Shown here: positions 1-11,374 of the stretch, in pieces | Layout of the letters: each line of letters starts with the position of its first letter | How positions within the stretch are numbered: position 1 is the first letter of the stretch | Assembly (NCBI GenBank): GCA_033063855.1 | Contig: CP093830.1 | Location: 6,758,854-6,822,853, forward strand | DNA length: 64,000 nucleotides | Reading direction: 5' to 3' | DNA from: Smittia aterrima | Taxonomy: Eukaryota; Arthropoda; Insecta; Diptera; Chironomidae | Made by a program: the position numbers and the translations under genes | The notes under the pieces: generated by a model | Told to the model about the DNA's origin: nothing | The model's input: only the letters and a program-made list of their open reading frames with translations | Databases searched by the model: none

Positions 1-2556
1 TCGAGAAGTCAATGAAACTTCTCTGGCCGCAAAAAACACAAATTGAGTGGCGGAAAATCAACACCCTCGATGGGAAGATTCAAAAACGATGACACAGAAA
101 CGATTTGGGCGGCTGGCAACTTCTTCTTTTTCTCGGAAAGATTCTTCGTATTTGCCCTGAAGGAAAAACTTTTTATGACTTTTCTCTTCGATCACATTAA
201 GCTAAACGATTTTCAAGTCTTTTGTCATTGAGATTTTTAGCTGAGATGACAAGAAAGCAAAATGAATTTGTTTGACCTCAGAAAACAAGTCCAAACTATT
301 CAACTTCAATTTAATTTCCATAAATCAACGTTCGCCAATATTTTTCTATGAACTTCCGATTGTCGACTCCTCTAAGTTATGAAAAGTTTTGTCAACTTTC
401 ATTTGCCGATGATAAATGATCTTCAATGAAGAGTTTTAAAAGCAAAGTTTGCAATGTTCGTAACGAAATCACAATGACACTGTCATTAGTGCTCTGATAT
501 CCATTTCAAAGTTCCATTGAGCATGACTTCTCCTCCCACTTTCCTCCGATCATCCCTCGATTCAACAAACGTTGTTTTATGCAAATCGCTCTGAGTTCTG
601 AGTCGAAGAAGGAAAAGTCGTTTCGGAGTTTACAATAAAATTAAATTTTCTAATCCTTCAAATTATCCTTTTCAGAGCGTCGACACAAATCATAAAATCA
701 TTCACGTTACGCCTCTCAGAAGGATTTTCTGACATGGAAAAACATTTAGCAACACGACAAATGAATTTCTCTCCCGAAAAAAAAGCAATCATAATTTGTA
801 TCGTCGTTGATATTCATTCTCTCCGTTGTTGTGAAATTAATATTTCATCTTTCCACGCTTCTCGATGCACAAGAGACTCGAGTCATGAATAAAATTCAGT
901 TAGAGGGCTGTCGACAATGATTTAATTCACCCTCGCCAAATGCTCAAAGTGAAGGAGATTCAGGATGTGGAAAATCAGAATTGAATTAAGTAAGAGTCGT
1001 TGATGCGGTTTTTTAGCAAACAACAATTGAAATTTAAGGAAAACGACTTCTTAATCGATTCTAAATGACAATCTCGTTTAACATCCCTGAAGTGGAAGAA
1101 GAAAAATTGTTTCGTTCATGCTTCAATCACTGAAAGAAGAAAGAAAAGTTTTTTTTTTGTCGTCGTGTGAGGGGAACAAATAATATTTTCATTAGATCGT
1201 TACGCCGAGTCCATAATTTCCCATTGAGCTCATGAAATATAAATAATGTTTAGAGAATTATCAAATTAGAGGGTTTCATTGAGGATTGCTTACGAAACCG
1301 CCAGCGCCATTAACATTTCATGAATCATAATTTCGCCCACAACAATTTTCGATTGAGGATTTTAATTTGTCTTTGAGGTAAGTAAGTGAATAATTGAGTA
1401 AAGATTCGAATGGTAATCGAGTTTTAACGAGTTGGACATGCACACTTTTTTTTTGACATTTTAAATGTTTATTCAAATTCTTCTCTTTTTGTAAAAATAT
1501 TAATAACATGATAGAATAGTTTACTGATAACATTCTTCTCTTTAATTCATTGTCTTCGTACATCTACGCGCTAATCGAGAACAAATTCTTTGAATCGAGA
1601 GCGAAATATTCTTGCGCAAATTCTCTTTTGACAGCAGCACCTTTCTAATTACCTTAACATCTAACTACGGGATTTCGATTTCTCTTGCTAATTACAATTT
1701 TTTATTCACCCGAGAAGGAAAGAAGTTGTTTTGTTAGATCCAAAGATATTTAAGGATTATTCGCAGAATATTTACATTTTGGAAGAAGATCAAAAGACAC
1801 TTCAAGGAGATTACAGCAAAATATATTTTTATATCACTTCGTTTGTGTGTTTCATGCTTTTTTTTAATTAAATAGAAGACAACGAGAAGAAGATTCTGTT
1901 CATGATTGTTTGGATCATTGAGATAAACGAGAAAGAGTTTTGGTTTTTTGATTGTTGAAGCTACTCGAATATTTTATAAAAATCTGAAGCTCAATCAATC
2001 AACAACAAACTCTTTCTCTTCTCTCAGATTAACTTGATTTACATCAAACTTATTCTATTCGCCGAATTTCTCTCCTCCTCTCAACTCTTCAAATGAAGTT
2101 TTTCATCATACAAATCATTCTTAAAATTCATTCTCATTTGCATTAATAAAATTGATGGCATTCAATGCTTTGCTTATTTACTTTATGGATAATTCTTCTT
2201 TTTTTGTGTGATAAATGGTGATGCATCGGCTCTCTCTTTCTTTCTTTCTATCTCTGTTGGGTTTCACTTTGCTAATGGATCCAAGTCCGATAAGGAAAAG
2301 TTTTCAATGTTGAAGTCGTTCTTGTTCTGAAATAAAAAAATAAACATTTTGTTGGTCACGTGAGTTGTCTTTAGCATTTAGTGGACAGAAAACGAATAGG
2401 AAACACGAATTGCTCAAAATTAAAAAAGCGAAAACAAGAAGCGAAGGTAAGCACGACAATTAACATCAAACAATATTTCCCCAAAAAATGAATTTATTCT
2501 TCTACAGAGAAATATCCGCTGTTATGTGTTAGTTGATATTTTTTCTTTCGAAACAG
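1..2556. other. Left-edge region without a recognisable gene
   Basis: I see no coding exon here that looks like a known protein. Open frames are short, and those on the minus strand around 1318-1563 have the composition of AT-rich noise. The right end presumably carries the short 3' UTR of ced-6. A candidate polyadenylation signal on the minus strand (AATAAA, read from 2498 down to 2493) sits about 60 bases past the ced-6 stop. The rest could be intergenic or part of a large intron of a gene outside the window. Confidence 0.5.
2493..2498 (-). terminator. Candidate polyadenylation signal of ced-6
   Basis: AATAAA on the minus strand, about 60 bases past the ced-6 stop codon. The motif is common in AT-rich DNA, so this is only a positional inference. 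Confidence 0.35.
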
Positions 2557-4571
2557 TTACAATGACCGATCGTTGATTACCTTCGTGACATGATGTCCGT
2601 TGTGCACATTCTTGTGATCGGAAAGCTTGTTCGAGAACTCGTGAATCATCGACGACGTTTTATCGACTTTGAATTCACTAAATGCAGCAATTGCAAAATC
2701 TTTGAATAGCTCGGGATTTGCTTCGGTCTTCGATTTGGCAGTTTGTTGCGGAGGCGATGCTGCCACCTTCGATTCGTTCACCATCTCGTTCTTGAAGACA
2801 TCGTACTTATTGCTCCGCGATGCCATCATCATCTCGGATGATTTGTGGAACAATTTCGCCGACTTTTTTGGTGACTCGCTTTGAGCGAGGAATGGATTAC
2901 GAGTCGAGTCAGTCTTTGACGGAAACTCGAGTCCAGAATCAATCGAATCACTTAAATCGTCACCGAAACCGTTCAATTGAAAAGAAAGGGACGACAGATC
3001 TTTGGCTACATCGCCACGAGACTCATTGGAAAAGTCCAACCCATTAATCTCCTATTTGTTGTCGAGCAATTTGTGATTTGATAGCGGAAACGTAAGAAAG
3101 TGTTCAATGAGTTTCATGCTGGATACTTACATTAAACGGCTTTGTGATAGGTTGGAAAGGATCATCTCCAAACAAATTCGAGTTGCCATTCATGTTGTTC
3201 GTACGACGAGGTGTCATTGCTTTGGGCGGTGGAGCCACTAAAATAAAAGTTTTAATTAAAATTTGTTCGCGATTGAATTTTTCAATTATCAAACTAACGT
3301 AATGGGGGTGGAGACGAATGGTTTGTATAATTATTTGTTGTTCCATCTGTAAAGCTACCAGAGTTGAACATTTGTTGACCTGACGAGTTTCTCGGCTCAA
3401 AGCCAAATAAATCGTTGGAGATTTTGCTGCCATTGTGCATTTCTTGCTCGTCAGCGCGAGGATCAAAGTCCGAGTCGGAGTCAGAGTTCAACAAAAGTCC
3501 TTCAAGCTTCGTTCCAACTGAGGGCTTCAGCGATTCGATTGTGTTTGTTATGCCATTGCGTGGTGGAACAATCGGAGCGAAAGTGTTTTTTGGCGACGAT
3601 GTTTCGATTAACAGTTGATCGTCGTTTTGAGACACATCGATTCCTAAAACAGATTAAATTAGAAACTAAACAATTTATTACTTTCAATTGAGCTTACCAA
3701 GATCGGGCGTTTTATTGCCATCGATTGTGCCAGTCTCTGGAACTTGAACCTCGCATATTTCACGCACTCCCAATCGAAGCAAAAGCTTGTCCAAATCAGG
3801 CTTCGAAATGATTTCTGCGACTTCCCGCAAACGTTCTCTGTACGTTTGAACCGTGCCCTCCAAGATCTTATTGTGCGATTGAAGCTTTGAGATTTCAAAT
3901 TGTTTGCCGCTGTCAGTCATGTAACGACGATAAGCCAGATCGAACGCTTGCCCGATTGTCAATGTGATGTCTGACGCAAGTTTATTGGAGATAAAGACGT
4001 AGCAGTCATGAGATTCCTCCGCCGTTCCAGTCACGCTTCCAACTGACGAAGACGACGATGTGTTGATACTGGTTGTGTCGCCATTGGAGTTTGCCTGAAC
4101 CGAAGTTCCTGTTTTTGCGATAAAGCTGAAGAACTTTTTCACTCCCTTCTCGTCAGCGCAATAACTGATTTTATGAAGAGGGAACTGATGCAAGATGTTG
4201 TTCGTTCTTGGTTCCTGGAATTTTTATTGTGAATAAATGTTTATAGATTGAAAATTAGTCAAACTAACCTGAACTGCGACTCCATCAACGCTGATCGTAA
4301 TCTCAACTTTCTTCATTTTATTATTGTTTCCTCCTTCAGCCTTTTTGATTTGTTGAGTAAACTGGAGTCGCCTAATTGCCTCCTTCACAACTTCGATTCC
4401 CTTCGGTTGATCAACTGGAGTCGTCCCTAGGAATTTGACTAGATAAGCGACGTGACCATTCACAAGAGCGTCAGGCGCATGAAGCCAATTGCGACCGTTT
4501 TTCGCGTTCTTCGCTTCCGTCTTCGAATCATTGTTGTCGTTGTTCTTGTTCCAAAACTTTAGCGTTGACAT
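2557..4571 (-). CDS. ced-6: CED-6 / GULP1-like PTB-domain engulfment adaptor
   Basis: Five coding exons on the minus strand: 4571-4269, 4214-3698, 3643-3299, 3237-3131 and 3051-2557. They give a frame-consistent protein of about 588 residues. The family is the cytoplasmic adaptor that links the phagocytic receptor Draper/CED-1/LRP1 to engulfment of dead cells and also acts in endocytic sorting. The N-terminus (MSTLKFWNK) and the PTB domain (about residues 30-200, with HVAYLVKFLG, VEITISVDGVAVQ, FPLHKISYCADEKG and DITLTIGQAFDLAYRRYM) match this family closely. The PTB domain carries a Ser/Thr/Asn-rich insertion at about 136-166. A coiled-coil segment follows at about 203-238. The long disordered tail has NPF and DPF tripeptides typical of clathrin or AP-2 adaptor partners. 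The ATG at 4571 is the only ATG that opens the PTB frame. I am very confident of the family; the exact 3' exon boundaries are by eye. Confidence 0.95.
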
Positions 4572-7500
4572 CGTTTCACGTTTGCGTGCGAAATTGCTTT
4601 CAGTCACAGTTGAAAATAAATTTCTCTCGAGTCTAGTAGTCTCTTCAGTTGCGAGTTCAAGCCTAGAATGAAGCGAAAGAGAAGATTGCAGTTACTGATG
4701 AAATATTTAAGCGGAAAGGAAAAACTCCCACAAACAGATTGCAGAGTGAAATCAAACGCAGCTAAAAATAGATGCCAGCCTACATTAGCTAACAGTTGAT
4801 AAGAGAATTACAGAAAAAAGAAATCGTCAGTCATTTCCGATAATTGAATTACACACATTTTCAAATTACATCTCTGTCTCGATAAATTTCATTGAGACGA
4901 CAATGACTGATCGGAAACAAAACGCGAAGTGGAACTTGAAACGTTTTGTTTTATCGACTCCCTTGCAAATACGCAGTTGAGGGAATTGACGACTCCAGAC
5001 GCTGTGTGCGCAATTTATGAATAAACTTGATTTCTGTTGAATCAACTAATGCGATTGATGCTCAAGTTGTTTGCGATTAGACAAAAAAATGATGAAAACA
5101 AATCAACGTCCACGGAATTCCCGCGAAGTCTTATCGCGGTCCCAGCTTTTTAGGAAATAATTAAGATTTTTTCTTCTCTCTCGTGTTTCTGCTGGGAAAG
5201 TTTCTTCGTTTTTGTCAGCGATTATCCAATCCGTGGAACGTTGACCCTTTCACTCGATTATTTCGATATTGTTGTGGAGGAAGGAAAAACGCAATAGAAA
5301 GTTTTTTTTCTCTCCATCTCTGTTAGCGCTCTTTGTTGTGCTTCGTATTTGCTTTTTTTTCACTTGCTATTTCTTCCTTGATGACTTGGTTTTCATTTTG
5401 GCTCGACAACAACGTGCCGACGAAGTAAATTTTTGCATAAATGGTCAAGAAGCGATTAGCGAGTTTTTCCGTCGCCATTGACGGATTGTGTCATCGTCGC
5501 TTTGTTTAAGGTCTCGTGATAAAAAATATGAAAGTGAAAACAAGTTAAAACAATGTCGATGATGTTTCTGTGTTCTGTCAGAAAAAAAATTACTCGTGTC
5601 TTCCGAAATTCGTTTCTTGCGCAACGAAGTTCTCGTTGCATCTGTTTTCGAAGAGTTTGATGTCGAAAGTACAAAAATGTGGAAATTCCAAGCTTCACAT
5701 TGAATTATCGTTCAAGTTATGAGAAGAAGAAAATCTCAATTCACAAACGATTTCAGAAAAATGCAACAGAAGAGATTCCATCGAGTGACGTAAAGTTAAT
5801 TGAATTTAGAAATTTTTATTGTTTCGCGATTTTCTTCCATTTGTGGTCGTGAACGATAAAACGAACTGAGCTGAATGCGAATGAAGTGTTTAACACTAAC
5901 CACGTTCCAAAAAAAAAGTAAAGCTATCTTGGTAGTTGAAATTCGTTGAACCGTGAACAGCGCCAATCTCATGTCATTGCAAAGTCGACAATCATTAAGA
6001 GCGCAGAGCCATAAAATCACGAGGAATCCAACCAAACGAGAATCTTGAATTAAAATTGAATAAAACTCAAACCGATTTGACTTTTAATTAGAAGAAAAAT
6101 GAACATTCCACGAATGAAAAAGTTCAGTCTCGTTATATAACAACAATCGAATGCAGGCAATAAAGATCTCACATTTATCAGAGGCGTTGTTGTTTTGACG
6201 CTGTGATTGTTTTCGGCTCCACATCGATCATCGTTTGACGCAAAAATTCCCTTAAATCGCGACTGTTATCAACTGACACTGAAATAAATCAATTCCTCTT
6301 GTCTCTCTTTCTCTCATTCGGTCGATGATCATTTAATTGTGTCAAAGCTAAAGATTGCGACAGGGTTCAGCTCATATTGCATCAAATATGCGGCTATTAC
6401 TTGTCTCGCAACTACAGCGACATGATTCGAGCGTTAATAATTGTTTAACTCAAATCACGCGGTCGAGATAATCTCTTTATATTCCGAGATGCATCCAGCA
6501 AGTGCACTTGCATTTATATTAAGCGTCTATAGCTCGTTGAATAAATTTCCGAGCTTAACTTATTGCGCCGCAATCGAGGGAGGATCGAAGAAGTAAGCAC
6601 TTACATAAATATATTTCTATTTAAACATTGTTCAATCCAATCGAAGGTCACTTGCCGATTTTGCCGTTCACAATCAACTCTAACAATCGAGCGAATAGCG
6701 ACAATCATCGCGCCGTCTAATTAACTCTGACAATGCGAAGACAACCTCAAAAAAATCTCGCTCTAAATCTCTTGCACAAGTTCACAGCTTCAAGCGCTCG
6801 AAAGCGAAAAAAACCGGAAACCTACATCGTTTTATTATCGCGCAGAAATGCGAGAAAGTAAATTTTTCACCATACACGAAGCGTTTGTTTGTTTTTGTTG
6901 CCTTTATTTCGCGCACACTCAAATATCTTTCCTCAAACCGAAGTCTTTTCCAAGCCCAACACTCGAGATGGGTTTTTTTCATTCGACTCTCCCAAAACCC
7001 GTTTGACGTTTTAAGACGAATCGTTGTAAAAAAAAGTTCTAGCTCAAAGCAAGATTAGCTGGATAAACAACAAATTGAAAGCTTACGGATTTGAAAACGC
7101 TACGCGACAGATTAATGAGAAAATGTTTATCACACGGAATTAAAACTGTTTGGTTGCAAGCTCTCAAAGAATTCCCAATTATCATCTTCGTTTGACGTTA
7201 ACATCAAAGAACTTAAAATATTTAAATCAACAAGTTTGAAGGCTTTACAAAGTCGACCAGTCAGGACCCCCTGAAGCAAACGTCTGCAAACTGTTTTGTG
7301 CCCTAGAAGCTCCATTTGAAAGTCAAACAAATACAAAGGCTCGCTACACTAAAAAGCAAGCGCTGAATTCTTTTTTTTCTGCTCGACAGAGAGTGATGTG
7401 AAGTATCAGCTTTATTGATAAATTGATGTGTTTGTTGTGTTTAGAACGTTGTGTACCTCGCCAGTGATTCCTTCAAGGTCACCATAGCAAAGCATTCGCA

Positions 7501-10303
7501 AAACAATTCCAGCGGTTACAAAAGGAACGAACGAGACTATAAGGAAACAATCTTAAGTGGCCGTCTCGAAGCACGTAGATTTACTTCAACTCTAAACAGT
7601 TATGTCGACTTCTCCCAGGTCGAGGAGAAGTATTCAAGAGAACTGCACGGTTCAGTTTCCATTCTTCATTCTTTGTGATTATCGCAAAGCTGAATGTGTG
7701 ACAATTCATCAAAACAATTTCGTGGCATTGGCATGCACTCTTCATATAATTACTTCAAGCGACATTGTGCAATTTCGAAAACAATGAAAGAATGAGTTGT
7801 TTCTGTTATTTTTTTTGATAGCTCCGGGTCGAGTGTGGAGACACAACAGAAAGATCTTGAAACGAGTGCTAATTCAAGTGCATTACATGAATCGGCTTCG
7901 TGCCGTGTACGAGGAAAAAATTGGCTTCGGCGTAAGGAAGACAAAAGCTTCGTCGAGCGCTCAGAAGAATTCACATTATCAACAATAAACTATTATTCGT
8001 TCGTCTTGCTTCTCAAAGCAAATGCCATTAAATATTCATGATAACCACACGGCAATTGTTTCGAGCACTCATTTCTCTGTCTGTCTTAAGACTCCACGCC
8101 ACACCATAAAGCATGAGCAGAATAAATTACATTGCAGTTCATTGTTTACAGTTTTCGGGGAGAAACTCGTCGACGAGGAATTAAATCGTCTTCACAGCTT
8201 ATTAAGAGCGCGAATCTAAATGTGGTCGCCGATTCGAAAGTGTTTGACCTTTGCGCCAAATTTGTGTGAATTAATAAAAACAAAAAAATGTTTTAGTTGC
8301 GCTTGCCTAGTACTCAAACATGCATAAATTACACATTCCAGTTTCGATTCGAACAATTCTCAAAGTGCTGAAATAATTTTAGTGGCTCGCGAAAACCTTG
8401 TGCAACAAATTCAGCCTCCAAAGTCTCTCGCTTGCTCTCTATCTATCTCTGTTTCCCTACAAATCGATCGCGGACTTCTTGGTTTGCTAATAACCTAAGA
8501 TTTTCTCTTTCGCATTGACTATGCAGCGACACGACCGACAATCAGCGGAAAAATTATGTGAATTCATCATCTCATTCAAGCTGTAATCTTCAAGTTATCT
8601 CCGCGACGTAATTTTACAAGCGACGCTGCTTTCCTCGGATGTGTGTTCGAAGAAAATAAAAAATTTCTCTTCGCTGCCGTCTGTTGAGTAACAACAATTT
8701 CTTCCTAAAACCAGTCACCTCTAAACTTTGTAAAGATTTTGCGAGCCGCGCATAAAACTTTAGTGCTCGCCATAAAAATAATTTCAATTGCGATCTTTGT
8801 TATGCTTCCGCGTGTCTAAATTTAGGCTACAAAGAGCGCCTAAGATTAACAAATCTAGGTCCAGTGATGAAATAAACAACTCGAGAGTGAAGATTAGGGC
8901 ATGAAAATATGACAGTTTAATGCGAAAGTTTCGTTCGTTCTGGGTCGTCATTCACTTTAATTTAATCAAGTAAGAAAATCATGTTCGTTCAGTGACGGCG
9001 TAGACGATCGTTTGAAGAGGTAACATTCAATTAGCCTTTACACTTTAAACAAGGAAGTAAATATCATTCCAAGCCTCGAAAAGTTATAATCGGCACTCAA
9101 TTAATCTTCTTTGCATGTCTCGTCGCCACCACTGACTTCAAACGAACACAAAAAAAAACACAAAACAACTAAAAGTGAATGTCGTTTCGTTTCCAGAATC
9201 ACTTAAAGCAAACAATACGTGATCTCTTATCTTTGTTATCAAACCATGAAAATTGTCAACTCTCCCTGAGAGCTTGTTCCACGAATGTCAGTAAATTTCA
9301 TTTGTCACGATAAAGAAACAGAAGCGGATTAAGCTTTTTATTTGATTCGAAATCATAAACCGGAAATAAAGCATTTCATAGAAAATCTCTTATGCTCCAT
9401 TTTGATTTGGATTGTTGGTGTCTTTTGTTCTTCGCAATAAGTCACTCGACTGTTGACCGACGACTTAAACGCTCGAAACTAAAAGAAACTTTCTAATAAT
9501 TGAAAATATCCGTGACGCTATTTTACGCGATTAAGAGCTCGATTTTCTCATCCGTTATTGCAAAAAACAGATTGTCAATCGTAAGATTTCGTCAAGCTTT
9601 CGCCACGTGGATGCATAATCGAATGACCCCGAGATGAAAATTATCGCAACTTTTGTGCTACAAACTAATGCAACCACTTGAGGAGAGACCGCAACAGCCG
9701 TTTCTTAACCAAGCGATGTACCGGTACGAGTTTCCGCTTTTGCATCGATTCTCGATATTAAAAATCACAAAACAATTCTCTTTCTGCTCTCGTATTTGCA
9801 GAGCAACAACAAAAAAAAATGTTAAAATCATTTCAACTTTTGAAGTCACTAAGCGATTCACCAATACACACAATCGAGTAAAAAGTTGTTTTCTACTGTC
9901 TTCGTCTTAATTAACAGTTTAATGTCTTCTCAAAGGCGACAAATATCTCGTTTAATGACTCACCGACGACTTTCTGCGAGTTGCAAAGGACTTTCGACTT
10001 GCGATCTATCTCGAATGCAAAAAACTCAACAATAATAACACTAACACAGTCGAGTTCTTTTTTTTCGTATTTCAAATATTTTTCGTGTTTCTCTCCTACG
10101 AATTATCCGCCAGTATTGTTATTCCGAGCGCGTTCATCATTCAACTGAACAGACGAAACGAAAAGTAAAGTCAACGAAATTTTGATTTGGCGGGGTCGAC
10201 GTAGAAACGAAGTTTTAAAGAATTTGCTCACTCGACGAAGGAAACAAAAACAAACTTGCCGACTTCTTCTTTCAAAAATATTTTTAATACAAAGATAGAG
10301 AAG
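4572..10303. other. Gene-poor 5.7 kb interval between ced-6 and the LZIC-like gene
   Basis: The interval holds the ced-6 5' UTR and promoter at its left end and the promoter of the LZIC-like gene at its right end. Open frames such as 7451-7678 and 7797-7988 have no signal peptide, no recognisable domain and no matching splice partners. I call no gene. The length would fit a regulatory region or an unseen non-coding transcript. Confidence 0.45.
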
Positions 10304-10856
10304 ATGGAGACGCAATTGATAAAGAATCTGGAAACACAACTTAAGCGCTTAATCAATGAACTTGAGGATTTGGAAGAAACAAAGTAAGTTTAAATCTTTT
10401 TCACAAACAAAGATTTTACGATTTAATGAAAAATTTTGTTTTAGACATGAGATTGACATTCAAGAGTATCTTGAACTGAAGTCAGAGTTCTGTGATCAAA
10501 CGAAAGCTTTCAGTGAAGCTCTCGAGAGAATGAACAAAGGCGATGTCACAGTCAACAGCAAATACGCGATAATGAAGCAAGATCTTCGAAGTGCAATCGC
10601 AAACTCCTTCAACACACTCGACATCATCAAAATATTTGGGTTGAAGCTTGAGAACGAACTGGAAAAGCAATTGAACTCTCTGAAGGAAGATTACAAACTG
10701 AAACGGATAGGACAAGATGAGATGGAAACAAAGCAAATGGAAATTCTCAACAAGATCAAACATCAGAACGAGAAACTACTGACCAAGGAAGATTTAGAGT
10801 TCCTCGACTTAAAGTCACGACAAGAACTCTTGCAACTCGACTCCATCGACGACTGA
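10304..10856 (+). CDS. LZIC-like protein (leucine zipper and ICAT-homologous domain)
   Basis: Two exons, 10304-10383 and 10445-10856, joined in phase 2 across a 61-base intron, encode about 163 residues. The N-terminal part (METQLIKNLETQLKRLINEL, then EDLEE) is a heptad-like coiled coil. The C-terminal part resembles the ICAT-homologous domain of vertebrate LZIC: a helical run followed by a conserved tail with MEILNKI, NEKLLTKEDLEFL and a short acidic end. ICAT itself binds beta-catenin, but LZIC has not generally been shown to do so, so I do not assign that role. The length is close to vertebrate LZIC at about 190 residues. AATAAA at 10892-10897, 36 bases after the stop, is the likely polyadenylation signal. 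The identification rests on overall pattern and domain order rather than a single catalytic motif. Confidence 0.8.
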
Positions 10857-11374
10857 ACTTCTTTCCATTAACTTATCGCTTTCAATGTTGAAATAAAATA
10901 ACTTTTCATTCCCATAATTTGTATTGCAATCGAAAGATCCTCTCGCCAACATTCAAAAGCTTCCACAAAAGCTTTTTTCTCTTTCCACGAGACCAAGAAA
11001 GAAAACGACGAATGAAGAAAATCAGAAATTCTCGCTCGCTTTGTTATTTCGGGGGAGCACTAAACCTAATACCGTTCCTCGTTCAACATCAGTGGCAAAA
11101 TATGCTCAAATACATAAAACAAAATAAAAAATATATCACGCAGGGGGTTGCTTATGAATTGGAATAATTTGCATAGTTTGCTTGTATTTAATAGCACGAT
11201 GAAAATCGGTTTGGGATTTTCCAAAGAGGTGGTGAATTTTGATTTTTCCCTCGCGTTCATTGTGAGCGCGAACTCTGAGCCGAAATGACGAGGAAAAAGT
11301 TTTGTCCGATGGATTTTTGTGAATAAAAAAAAGGAAAAAGTTTGAAGTTGAGTAGTGAAGAAAAGCATTTGAAA
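10857..11374. other. Spacer between the LZIC-like and cholinesterase-like genes
   Basis: About 500 bases hold the LZIC 3' UTR and the promoter and 5' UTR of the next gene. Open frames here (10919-11167, and 11066-11368 on the minus strand) lack any recognisable domain. Nothing else is seen. Confidence 0.5.
10892..10897 (+). terminator. Candidate polyadenylation signal of the LZIC-like gene
   Basis: AATAAA in a T/A-rich stretch shortly after the stop codon at 10854-10856. Confidence 0.5.

Noticed and set aside
4572..4607. Upstream extension of CED-6 by 12 residues
   Set aside because: The upstream start would be GTG; the first ATG of the frame is at 4571 and gives the usual family N-terminus.
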